This document shows positions 1 through 7,779 of a stretch of 64,000 nucleotides of DNA, one piece after another. The position numbers were made by a program, and so were the translations under genes. The notes beneath the pieces are model-generated. The model did no database searches and had not been told where the DNA came from. It worked only from the letters and a program-made list of their open reading frames with translations. This DNA comes from an uncultured Pelagibacteraceae bacterium (GTDB taxonomy: Bacteria > Pseudomonadota > Alphaproteobacteria > Pelagibacterales > Pelagibacteraceae). Each line of letters opens with the position of its first letter. Positions within the stretch are counted from its first letter, which is position 1. The DNA lies in assembly GCA_902560805.1 (NCBI GenBank), contig CACENW010000005.1, positions 1 to 64,000 of the forward strand, read 5' to 3'.

Positions 1-1171
1 TTGTAACAGGTGTAGAAGTATAGTTTTTAGTAAGTTGAAACTGATATACAACTTGGTCTCCCCATTTAAATGCCATTTCACAACCTGCTAAATAAAATTC
101 CCACATTCTAAAAAAACGTTCATCAAACATATTGATAATTTTATCTTTATTATTCAGGCAATTTTCTTTCCAATGTCTTAATGTGTGAGAATAATGCATT
201 CTTAATACCTCAATATCAGATACAATTAAGCCAGCTTTTTCAATTGGGGTAGTCGCTTCACTTAAGCTTGGTGTGTAACCACCAGGAAATATATATTTTG
301 TTATCCATGGATGAGGGTCTCTTGGAGGATTCACTGATCCAATAGTATGAATTAATGAAACTCCATCGTCTTTTAGAAGTTTTTCAACTTGTGAGAAAAA
401 TTTTTTATAAAATTTTCTTCCGACATGTTCAAACATTCCAACACTTACAATTCTATCAAATTTTTCATCAAGTTCCCTGTAATCCATTAACATAAATCTT
501 AATTGATTTTCTAAATTAAGTTCTTTGGCTTTTTGTTTGCAATATTTTAACTGATTTTCTGATAATGTGATTCCAGTCACTTCGCAATTTGCTGACCGCG
601 CAATATCGACTGCTAAAGAGCCCCATCCACATCCAATATCTAATACTTTTTGGTTTGGTTTTATATTTAGTTTCTTAATTATATGTTGAATTTTATTATT
701 TTGAGCAGTCTCTAGAGTATCATTTTCATTTTTGAAGTAAGCACAAGAATATTGTCTTTTAGGATCTAAAAATAAATCATAAAGATCATCTTTGATGTCA
801 TAGTGATGTGAAACATTCATTTTAGATTTTTTAATAAAATTAAAATTTGTTAAATATCTATATGAACCTCTTAATCTATTAATTAAATAACTAAAAAAAT
901 TTAAATCTCCTCTTCCAAAATTCATCAAAGACAAATCTAAAAATTCTGTAAGACTTCCGTTCTCAATAACTATCTCTCCATCTGTATAAGCTTCTCCAAA
1001 ATAAAGATCAGGATGGAATAAAAGTTTATAATGAAGATTTTTATTTAATATTTTAACTTTTATAGGATTTTCCTTTTCAGGATTTCCGATGATATAACTT
1101 TTAGAATTTGCATCCACTAAAATAAAACCATCTTTCTTAAAAACACTATTTAAGAACCTTGCTAACTGCAT
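1..1171 (-). CDS. cfa: Cyclopropane-fatty-acyl-phospholipid synthase, 3' part cut off by window edge
   Basis: The reverse strand is open from an ATG at 1171 to the left edge, giving about 390 residues without a stop. It carries the SAM-binding motif LDIGCGWGS near residue 180, followed by the family blocks VGMFEHVG and FPGGYTPS. Enzymes of this family transfer a methylene from S-adenosylmethionine to unsaturated acyl chains of membrane phospholipids. The N-terminal ~100 residues match the usual SCP-like region of Cfa proteins. The start lies one base after the stop of the aldolase gene, so the two are probably cotranscribed. A related fatty-acid methyltransferase cannot be excluded. Confidence 0.9.
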   Translation of the reverse strand, partial: MQLARFLNSVFKKDGFILVDANSKSYIIGNPEKENPIKVKILNKNLHYKLLFHPDLYFGEAYTDGEIVIENGSLTEFLDLSLMNFGRGDLNFFSYLINRLRGSYRYLTNFNFIKKSKMNVSHHYDIKDDLYDLFLDPKRQYSCAYFKNENDTLETAQNNKIQHIIKKLNIKPNQKVLDIGCGWGSLAVDIARSANCEVTGITLSENQLKYCKQKAKELNLENQLRFMLMDYRELDEKFDRIVSVGMFEHVGRKFYKKFFSQVEKLLKDDGVSLIHTIGSVNPPRDPHPWITKYIFPGGYTPSLSEATTPIEKAGLIVSDIEVLRMHYSHTLRHWKENCLNNKDKIINMFDERFFRMWEFYLAGCEMAFKWGDQVVYQFQLTKNYTSTPVT

Positions 1172-1172
1172 T

Positions 1173-2057
1173 TTAAGCTGCCATTGATGATTTTAGTGAG
1201 AAACTAAACTTCTCTAAATTGTTTAAAAGATCAATCTCTTCTTCTTTATTTAGAATTCTTAGAGGTGGTAGTAAATTTTCATAAAAACTATCTTTGTTCT
1301 TATAAAAAGTATGTAAGCCAGAAATAAGATTATATTTTTCAAATGTACCTCTTACATCACATAATTGGATATTAACTTCTTGTTCTTTTCCATCCTTAAA
1401 GTCATCATATACTTTTCTAGCTAGTTTAGATGTTGCATTGCATGTTGCTGTTATTATTCCTGAACAACCTAACTCAAGTCCTTTTAATAATTTAGATTCA
1501 GAACCTGGCATAACTGAAAAATTATCTAATTTAAGATTTTCATAAAGATTATATGAGCTATCCTTAACTCCAACTATTTGTTCTGGAAAATTTTTAACAA
1601 GTCTTTCCACGCACTCAACACTAAATTTGTATCCACAAAGTTTCTCAAAATTATATAAAATAATTTTGCTTTTTGGCAGGGACTCAACTATTTTTGAATA
1701 AAAATTAATAACTTCTTCATCACTATATTTATAATAAGCTGGTGGCATAATTAAAAATTTTTCAAAATCTAATGACATTGCAACTCTCATTAAACTTATT
1801 GTTTCTCCTAAAGAGTTTAATCCTGTTCCAATAATAAATTTATCTTTATACTTGTTTGATGAAATTTTATTTAACAATTTAATTTTTTCCGCAACAGGAA
1901 TTAATTGGGCCTGTCCTGTACTTCCAAATATTGCAACACCGTGACAACCATTATTAATTACCATCTCTGCATGCTCAATAGTTTTATCTATGTTCAAAGT
2001 TAGATCTTTGTTTAAGATCGACATTGATGCCGCATATATTCCATTGATATTGCTCAT
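1173..2057 (-). CDS. DapA/NanA-family class I aldolase, substrate unknown
   Basis: A 294-residue TIM-barrel aldolase of the dihydrodipicolinate synthase family. Visible family features are the GSTG substrate loop (45-48), the catalytic tyrosine in LYN (Tyr135) and the Schiff-base lysine in GVKDSS (Lys165). True DapA enzymes have an arginine five residues after that tyrosine (YNxPxRTG); here the position is Leu140. I infer that the protein is not the lysine-pathway enzyme but a paralogue acting on another 2-oxo acid, for example a KDG or hydroxy-oxo-acid aldolase. It immediately precedes cfa on the same strand. Confidence 0.75.
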   Translation of the reverse strand: MSNINGIYAASMSILNKDLTLNIDKTIEHAEMVINNGCHGVAIFGSTGQAQLIPVAEKIKLLNKISSNKYKDKFIIGTGLNSLGETISLMRVAMSLDFEKFLIMPPAYYKYSDEEVINFYSKIVESLPKSKIILYNFEKLCGYKFSVECVERLVKNFPEQIVGVKDSSYNLYENLKLDNFSVMPGSESKLLKGLELGCSGIITATCNATSKLARKVYDDFKDGKEQEVNIQLCDVRGTFEKYNLISGLHTFYKNKDSFYENLLPPLRILNKEEEIDLLNNLEKFSFSLKSSMAA

Positions 2058-2102
2058 AAATAAAATTTATATAAAAAAAAAATATAGTAAAGTTTAAATT
2101 GT

Positions 2103-2603
2103 CTATGTTATATCTTTCAAAACTATTTCTTTAGCTTCATTTACTAATGTAGATAACCTAGAAGTTTCAGGTGAAATATCTGGATGAATTTTTTTTTGTA
2201 TTTTAATGTATGCTTTATTTACGTCTTCCTTAGTTAAATTTTTAGAAGGATTTAAATTAAGTATACGATATGCTTCTTCAGTAGACATCGTGTTTAAATT
2301 TGATGCAGTGTTGTTAAATGAAAATCTACCTGAATTTCTTAAAGTTTGAATTAATCTGTACAATGAAATTAATTGAAAAATAGACATTCCTTTCAATTTT
2401 AAAAGAGCAAGACTTGCAAGAGTAAATGGTAAAGTAAGTAAAAATTTGCCTCCTATAGCAAATAAAACTGCAAAGATAATTAAAACTATGAATAAGAATA
2501 CTCTTAAACCTTTAGATATTTTTTTTGACGCAACTTGAGTAAAAAGTCTTAATAAAAAATATAAACCAATTAAAATTAATAATGTATAAATTATAAAATT
2601 CAT
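2103..2603 (-). CDS. Membrane-anchored J-domain (DnaJ-like) protein
   Basis: A 166-residue protein with two or three hydrophobic segments in the first ~75 residues and a C-terminal J domain from about residue 108. The J domain has the diagnostic HPD tripeptide at 140-142, which stimulates Hsp70 ATPase in this family. A membrane anchor followed by a C-terminal J domain resembles the Tim14/Pam18 layout and occurs in many alphaproteobacteria. Partner and substrate cannot be read from sequence. It is transcribed away from the neighbouring peptidase gene with only 16 bases between their starts. Confidence 0.8.
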   Translation of the reverse strand: MNFIIYTLLILIGLYFLLRLFTQVASKKISKGLRVFLFIVLIIFAVLFAIGGKFLLTLPFTLASLALLKLKGMSIFQLISLYRLIQTLRNSGRFSFNNTASNLNTMSTEEAYRILNLNPSKNLTKEDVNKAYIKIQKKIHPDISPETSRLSTLVNEAKEIVLKDIT

Positions 2604-2619
2604 ATATTTCCGATTATAA

Positions 2620-4695
2620 ATGAAAGTACCATATCTAAAAAAAAAACCAGAGCTAAAATCTTGTCACAATATAGAGTGGGAGGATAATTATAGCTGGATA
2701 CATCAGGAAAACATTTTAGAAGTCTTACAAGACAAAACTAAACTTCTTCCAGAAGTAAAAGAATATTTAGAAGAAGAAAATGAATATACTGAGTATCATC
2801 TAAAAAATACAAAAAATACTCAAAAAAAATTATTTGATGAAATAAAAGGAAGAATAAAATTAGATGATGAAAGCTTACCTTTTAAAGATCACTCATATGA
2901 ATACTGGACAAAGACTACTGCCAAAGGAAATTATTCTATAAAATTAAGAAAAAAAATTGGTTCGTCTGAAATTGAAGAAATATGGAATGGAGACAAAGAA
3001 AAAGAAAAATTAAATGTTGAATATTTTGGTGTTGGAGATCTAGAAGTTAGTAATAATGACCAATACCTTGGGTACTCATTAGATACCAAAGGCTCAGAGT
3101 ATTATACAATTTATATAAGAAATATTAAAAATAATAAAATTATTTCAAAAGAGATCAAAGAAACATCTGGAAGTATAATTTTCAGTCTAGACGACAAATA
3201 TCTTTTTTACTCCAAGTTAGATGAAAATCATAGAGCTAGAAAAATTTATAGACATAAAATTGGAGATTTTGAAAACGAAGATGAACTAATCTTTAATGAA
3301 AAAAGTGAAGCTTTTACAGTTAGTATTGGATTAAGCTCAGATGAGAAATATTATTTCATAAACACTTCAGATCACAATACTTCGGAGCAATATTATTTTC
3401 ATGTTAATGAAGAAAAACCAAATCCAAAATTAATAATTAAACGAGAAAAGGGAATTCTTTACTCTGTAAATTCATGGAATGGAAAATTTTATAATCACAC
3501 AAATAAAGATGCGGAAGATTTTAAAATAGATATTTCAGAAACTTTAGAAAATCAAAACTGGAAGTCATTTATTGCTGCAAAGAAAGAGGTGTTAATTGGT
3601 GGTTGTACATTTTTAAAAAACTGGATAATTAGGTCAGAAACATCAAATGCTTTAGACAAACTTTTTGTTATCGATGCTTCAACAAACAAAGAAGAAGAAT
3701 TAATTTTTTCTGACGAAAAAGTATATGTACCTGGAGTTTCATTAGTGCAAAGAAATAGAAATACAGATGAAGTTTATGTTTCATACTCTTCACCTAAAAC
3801 ACCTTCAAGAGTTTACAAATATAATTTAAAAACTAAATCTAAAACATTTGTTAAAGAACAAGAAATACCATCAGGACATAACAAAGATGACTATATAGTA
3901 GAGAGAATAGAGTATGAATCTCATGATGGAAGAATGGTTCCGCTCACAATTACAAGACACATAAATACAAAAATAGACGGTACAGCGAATTTATTATTAT
4001 ACGGATATGGATCGTATGGTAGTTCGATGAGTCCAAGTTTTTCTTCAACAAGACTTAGCTTAATAAATAGAGATATTATTTGGGCTACCGCACACATCAG
4101 AGGTGGAATGGAAAAAGGAATGAAATGGTGGAAAGAGGGAAAGTTAACTAATAAAAAAAATACATTCGAAGATTATATTTTTGCTGCAAAATATTTGATT
4201 GAAAACAGATACACCTCAAAAAGAAAAATAATAGGAATGGGTGGATCTGCTGGAGGTTTATTAATGGGTGCTGTTGTTAATCAATCTCCTGAATTATTTT
4301 TAGGTATAATTATGGCTGTACCTTTTGTAGACTCATTAACAACAAATCTTGATCACTCTTTACCTCTTACAGTTGGTGAATTTGATGAATTTGGTAATGC
4401 CAAAGAAAACAAAGAGCATTTTGATTATATTTTTTCATATGCTCCATATAATAATATAAGAAAAATGGATTATCCTCATATGCTAATAACAACTAGTTTG
4501 AGCGATAACAGAGTTTTGTTCGATGAACCTGCAAAATTTACTGCAAAACTTAGAGATTACAAAACTGATAATAATTTATTGTTACTCAAAACAGAAATGA
4601 ATGCCGGCCATGGAGGTAAATCTGGTAGAGATGGCGCAATAGAAGAAATCGCATTAGATTATGCTTTTGCATTGAAAATTTCTGAAAAAATTTAA
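2620..4695 (+). CDS. ptrB: Oligopeptidase B (prolyl oligopeptidase family S9A)
   Basis: A 691-residue serine peptidase, a usual length for oligopeptidase B. The N-terminal ~400 residues form the beta-propeller that restricts access to peptides, and the C-terminal third is the alpha/beta hydrolase. The nucleophile lies in GMGGSAGG (Ser543) and the catalytic histidine in NAGHGG (His664). The family cleaves short peptides after basic residues in the cytoplasm. No signal peptide is visible. Confidence 0.92.
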   Translation: MKVPYLKKKPELKSCHNIEWEDNYSWIHQENILEVLQDKTKLLPEVKEYLEEENEYTEYHLKNTKNTQKKLFDEIKGRIKLDDESLPFKDHSYEYWTKTTAKGNYSIKLRKKIGSSEIEEIWNGDKEKEKLNVEYFGVGDLEVSNNDQYLGYSLDTKGSEYYTIYIRNIKNNKIISKEIKETSGSIIFSLDDKYLFYSKLDENHRARKIYRHKIGDFENEDELIFNEKSEAFTVSIGLSSDEKYYFINTSDHNTSEQYYFHVNEEKPNPKLIIKREKGILYSVNSWNGKFYNHTNKDAEDFKIDISETLENQNWKSFIAAKKEVLIGGCTFLKNWIIRSETSNALDKLFVIDASTNKEEELIFSDEKVYVPGVSLVQRNRNTDEVYVSYSSPKTPSRVYKYNLKTKSKTFVKEQEIPSGHNKDDYIVERIEYESHDGRMVPLTITRHINTKIDGTANLLLYGYGSYGSSMSPSFSSTRLSLINRDIIWATAHIRGGMEKGMKWWKEGKLTNKKNTFEDYIFAAKYLIENRYTSKRKIIGMGGSAGGLLMGAVVNQSPELFLGIIMAVPFVDSLTTNLDHSLPLTVGEFDEFGNAKENKEHFDYIFSYAPYNNIRKMDYPHMLITTSLSDNRVLFDEPAKFTAKLRDYKTDNNLLLLKTEMNAGHGGKSGRDGAIEEIALDYAFALKISEKI

Positions 4696-4706
4696 TTTCC
4701 CATATA

Positions 4707-4733
4707 TTGAAATTTTTTAAATCATACCTACAT
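4707..4733 (+). promoter_or_regulatory. Candidate heat-shock sigma-32 (RpoH) promoter of hsp20
   Basis: TTGAAA at 4707-4712 and CCTACAT at 4727-4733 are separated by 14 bases. This resembles the RpoH consensus CTTGAAA-N13/14-CCCCATnT, with mismatches in the -10. It would start transcription near 4740, just before the leader hairpin of the small heat-shock gene. Confidence 0.5.
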
Positions 4734-4740
4734 CATTTGT

Positions 4741-4790
4741 GTAAGTCGCCTTATGGGGCTTACTAAAATAAACTTGCTTAAAAAAGGAGG
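4741..4790 (+). ncRNA. Candidate ROSE-like RNA thermometer in the hsp20 leader
   Basis: Two hairpins fit the ~55-base leader. Hairpin I pairs GTAAG at 4741-4745 with CTTAC at 4759-4763, extended by weaker inner pairs. Hairpin II pairs CTTGCTT (4773-4779) with AAGGAG (4784-4789) across a four-base A loop, leaving G4776 bulged. CTTGCT opposite the Shine-Dalgarno AGGAG with a bulged G is the hallmark core of ROSE elements, which block translation at low temperature and melt on heating. The ATG follows at 4796. Confidence 0.6.
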
Positions 4791-4795
4791 ATATT

Positions 4796-5242
4796 ATGAC
4801 GAGTAAGGATCTATCTATATTTAACTCACTAAGACCTTTTTCAATTGGTTTTGACGATATGTTTGATCAATTTGAAAATATGTTAGGTAACGGAGGTTTG
4901 ACAATGCAATCAAACTACCCTCCGTACAACATCAGAAAAACTGGTAAGGATAATTATGCAATTGAAGTTGCATTAGCTGGTTTTAATAAAAATGATGTTG
5001 AGGTTGAGTTTGAAGATAATTTATTGACTGTAAGAACAAAACAAGTTGATAAATCTGAAAATAATGATGTTAATGGAGAAATAATTCATAAAGGTATCTC
5101 TCAAAGACAATTCGCAAGATCATTCACTATTGCTGATGATGTTAAAGTTAATGGTGCTGAACTTAAAGATGGTCTTTTAACAATATCTTGTGAAAGAATA
5201 ATCCCAGAACACAAAAAGAAAAAGCTTATTGAAATAAAATAA
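4796..5242 (+). CDS. hsp20: Small heat-shock protein, Hsp20/alpha-crystallin family
   Basis: A 148-residue chaperone of the IbpA class. It has a short N-terminal arm, an alpha-crystallin domain (about residues 38-135, containing VALAGFNKNDVEVEF and ADDVKVNGAELKDGLL) and a C-terminal IEI tail that matches the IxI oligomerisation motif. Such proteins hold unfolding proteins for refolding by DnaK/ClpB. The strong AAGGAGG ribosome site ends five bases before the ATG and is probably masked in the leader hairpin. A hairpin follows the gene at 5256-5279. Confidence 0.93.
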   Translation: MTSKDLSIFNSLRPFSIGFDDMFDQFENMLGNGGLTMQSNYPPYNIRKTGKDNYAIEVALAGFNKNDVEVEFEDNLLTVRTKQVDKSENNDVNGEIIHKGISQRQFARSFTIADDVKVNGAELKDGLLTISCERIIPEHKKKKLIEIK

Positions 5243-5255
5243 GTCTTTAACCTTA

Positions 5256-5279
5256 CTTGTGGGGATTTCTCCCCACAAG
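5256..5279. terminator. Perfect 10-bp hairpin between convergent hsp20 and permease genes
   Basis: CTTGTGGGGA (5256-5265) and TCCCCACAAG (5270-5279) are perfect inverted repeats around a four-base loop. It lies between two converging genes and is probably a bidirectional terminator. Neither side has a clear U-run, so termination by this stem alone is not certain. Confidence 0.6.
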
Positions 5280-5288
5280 AAAAATAAA

Positions 5289-6614
5289 TTATTTCTTTGC
5301 CATTATAGCATTAAGAACAAATGCTAATAATCCCGCAGGTATAAGTCCAGTCGTTAACAGTAGTTTTAAACTTATTCCAAAGTCAGGAATATTTTTTACA
5401 AAGTCTGGCAACAATGACATTCCAATTCCAAAAGATAATGAAAGAGCTAAGATTAATAAATTTCTTTGATCCATTTCTGCTCTTGAAATCAATTTTATTC
5501 CAGCAGCTACAATCATACCAAACATAATGATTGCTGCTCCGCCAATCACTGACTCTGGCATTGCAGCGATTATTCCACCTAATTTAGGAAATAATCCCAT
5601 AAGAACTAAAACTATTCCAGCTATAGTTCCAACATGTCTACTTACAACTCCTGTAAACGCAACCAGTCCAGCATTTTGCGAATAAGATGTATTGGGCATT
5701 GCATTAAATATTGCACCAAATGCAGTACCAACACCATCTGCCATAATTCCACCTGATATTTCTTTGTCCGTTGCTTCTCGTTTAGCACCACCCATTGTTG
5801 TGGCACTAATGTCTCCAATTGTTTCAATTGTAGTAACAATTGACATAAACAACATTAGAATTATTGCACCAGGTACAAAATCAATTCCATATTGAAGTGG
5901 CATTGGAAGTGCAAACCATGATGCGGAAGCAATTTTTCCGTAGTTAACCATTCCTAGTGCTGCTGCAACTATGAAACCGGCTACTATTCCAATTAAAATT
6001 GATCCTGCAGAAGCCATCCCTTTTCCTTTAAGATTAAAAAAGATAGCAACTATAAACACTGTGAAAGCAACCGTTAGATGATTTGCATTTGCAAAGATTT
6101 CAGGTTTATTATTCATTAGCCATCCACCTCCACCAGCATACATAAAACCAACTTTAAGCAAACTAAATCCGATCATTAACACAACTATACCAGTGACTAA
6201 TGGTGGGAATAGATGCCTTATTGGTTTTAAAACTTTTCCAATAAAAATTTGAAAAATTCCTCCAATGAATGCTGCTGTAAATACTGCACCCAATCCTGCA
6301 GCTTTAAATGGTAGCATGATTGGTATAAACGCAAAACTTGTTCCTTGAACGATAGGAAGTCTTGCACCAATTTCTTTATAACCAACTGTTTGGATAATTG
6401 TTGCAACTCCCGCAACAAACAAAGCCATTTGAATCAAAAATATTTTTTGTTCAGGCGTTTGACCAAAAACCCCAGCCACAATAATAGGAACAGTTATATT
6501 GCCAGCAAACATTGCTAACACATGCTGAATTCCTAAAGGTATGGATTTATTTAATGGAAGTTTTTTGTCTGGACTGTTTGTTGTAGAGCCCGATTTTATT
6601 TTTTTTGAAGCCAT
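5289..6614 (-). CDS. NCS2 nucleobase permease, probably xanthine/urate type
   Basis: A 441-residue polytopic membrane protein of the nucleobase-ascorbate transporter (NCS2) family, with about 12-14 hydrophobic segments. The family signature reads QNAGLVAFTG at about 312-321. The QN...TG form is typical of the xanthine/urate branch rather than the UraA uracil branch, so purine import by proton symport is inferred. A GGAGG ribosome site precedes the ATG. The position at the edge of a purine-degradation region supports this role. Confidence 0.85.
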   Translation of the reverse strand: MASKKIKSGSTTNSPDKKLPLNKSIPLGIQHVLAMFAGNITVPIIVAGVFGQTPEQKIFLIQMALFVAGVATIIQTVGYKEIGARLPIVQGTSFAFIPIMLPFKAAGLGAVFTAAFIGGIFQIFIGKVLKPIRHLFPPLVTGIVVLMIGFSLLKVGFMYAGGGGWLMNNKPEIFANANHLTVAFTVFIVAIFFNLKGKGMASAGSILIGIVAGFIVAAALGMVNYGKIASASWFALPMPLQYGIDFVPGAIILMLFMSIVTTIETIGDISATTMGGAKREATDKEISGGIMADGVGTAFGAIFNAMPNTSYSQNAGLVAFTGVVSRHVGTIAGIVLVLMGLFPKLGGIIAAMPESVIGGAAIIMFGMIVAAGIKLISRAEMDQRNLLILALSLSFGIGMSLLPDFVKNIPDFGISLKLLLTTGLIPAGLLAFVLNAIMAKK

Positions 6615-6686
6615 GTAACCTCCGTCGTTATCTTAATTGAGGGTACATTATTGGTTATAAATTAATATAAAAAAAACCTTTAGTTT

Positions 6687-6702
6687 AGAATAGATCTATT
6701 CT
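6687..6702. promoter_or_regulatory. 16-base perfect palindrome upstream of the NCS2 permease
   Basis: AGAATAGATCTATTCT reads identically on both strands, 73 bases upstream of the permease ATG. Position and symmetry suit an operator for a dimeric regulator. No regulator gene is adjacent, so this is only a candidate. Confidence 0.35.
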
Positions 6703-6752
6703 TAGTAGTTTATAAAACCTATAATGAACAGATTTGTTTCAACTATAAAGTT

Positions 6753-7058
6753 TTAAAAACAACCGTTAGATGCGAAGCCAACTACTATTTTTTCTGGATT
6801 TATTTCAAATCGTCTTTCACAAGGAAAACCATATTTTTTTGTATTGTATATCATTACAAAGTTTCCTTTTTCATTTTCGAAATCCTCGTCTGGTTTTCCC
6901 AACTCCATTTGCAATTTAGTTGCAGATTGACCAATATACTCACTTAACATCTTGTTCTCTTTTTCAATAACTGCATCAGTTTTTTTTTTAACGGTTTGAC
7001 AACCTGAAAAAAAAATTATTAAAATTAAAAGACTTATTAGTGATTTAAATTTTGACAT
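6753..7058 (-). CDS. Small lipoprotein of unknown function
   Basis: With the ATG at 7058 the protein has 101 residues and a compact lipoprotein signal ending in the lipobox FSGC, followed by a charged linker. An in-frame ATG at 7073 would add five residues; I prefer the inner one because it gives a normal-length signal. The mature part contains IGQSATKLQMELGKPDEDF and ends in a short cysteine-bearing strand (CERRFEI, NGCF). This recalls SmpA/OmlA-like small outer-membrane lipoproteins, but I cannot assign the family firmly. Confidence 0.7.
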   Translation of the reverse strand: MSKFKSLISLLILIIFFSGCQTVKKKTDAVIEKENKMLSEYIGQSATKLQMELGKPDEDFENEKGNFVMIYNTKKYGFPCERRFEINPEKIVVGFASNGCF

Positions 7059-7185
7059 AACTTTAAATAACATTTTTTTTAAATTAATTATTAACTTTAA
7101 AGTTGTATAAATAATTTATCTACAATTATTATTATTATCTTTAATTATATTAACAAATGTGTTCTTTATTTGATAATTCAAGCAT

Positions 7186-7776
7186 ATGAATGAAAAAGCC
7201 CTAGAAACGATACTAAATGTATTTTTAAAAGAGGTTTTGCCTCTTACTGAAAAGGGTGTTGCTAAAGGCAGTAAAATATTTGGAGCTGCTATAATTAAAA
7301 AAGATGATTTATCAGTTGTAATTGCCGAAACAAACAATGAGATAGAAAATCCATTGTGGCATGGAGAAATGCATGCTCTTAAAAAATTTTATGAGTTGGA
7401 TGCAAATACAAGACCAAATGAAAAAGATTGTATGTTCTTAAGTTCACATGAGCCATGCAGTATGTGCTTGAGTGCAATCACTTTCTCAGGGTTTGATAAT
7501 TTTTATTTTCTTTTTCCTTACAATGACACAAATAATGAATTTAATATTCCACATGATTTAAATATACTTAAAGAAGTATTTAAAATTAATGATGGAGAAT
7601 ATAATAAAGAAAATTCCTACTGGAAAAGTCAAAATATAAATCTACTTATTGAAAAATTACCCAACCCTAAAAAAGAAAAGATTTTAAGTCAATTAAGCGA
7701 AATTAAAAAAAAATATCAAAAATTGTCAAATCAATATCAGGAAAATAAAGATGGGAACTCTATACCATTAAATTAA
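7186..7776 (+). CDS. Cytidine/nucleobase deaminase-like zinc protein
   Basis: A 196-residue member of the cytidine deaminase fold. Zinc and catalytic residues are visible: WHGE (His59, Glu61) and PCSMC (Cys91, Cys94). It is longer than TadA or GuaD and has an uncommon C-terminal ~70 residues rich in lysine and glutamine. It lies three bases before the ABC importer genes, so it probably acts on the imported nucleobase or nucleoside. A second, more typical guanine deaminase lies at 13908. The substrate is unknown. Confidence 0.75.
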   Translation: MNEKALETILNVFLKEVLPLTEKGVAKGSKIFGAAIIKKDDLSVVIAETNNEIENPLWHGEMHALKKFYELDANTRPNEKDCMFLSSHEPCSMCLSAITFSGFDNFYFLFPYNDTNNEFNIPHDLNILKEVFKINDGEYNKENSYWKSQNINLLIEKLPNPKKEKILSQLSEIKKKYQKLSNQYQENKDGNSIPLN

Positions 7777-7779
7777 TTA

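Noticed and set aside
5257..5469. Open frames opposite the NCS2 permease, including 5257-5469 and 5692-5895
   Set aside because: They lie fully antisense to a well-supported gene, resemble no family, and have no ribosome site.
6615..6752. Purine riboswitch upstream of the NCS2 permease
   Set aside because: I could not find the three-way-junction core sequences; only a palindrome is visible.
7093..7104. Palindrome AACTTTAAAGTT in the gap before the deaminase gene
   Set aside because: Short and made almost wholly of A/T; expected by chance at this base composition.
7116..7337. Reverse-strand frame of 73 codons over the start of the deaminase
   Set aside because: It overlaps a real gene start and has no recognisable product; it is a shadow frame.
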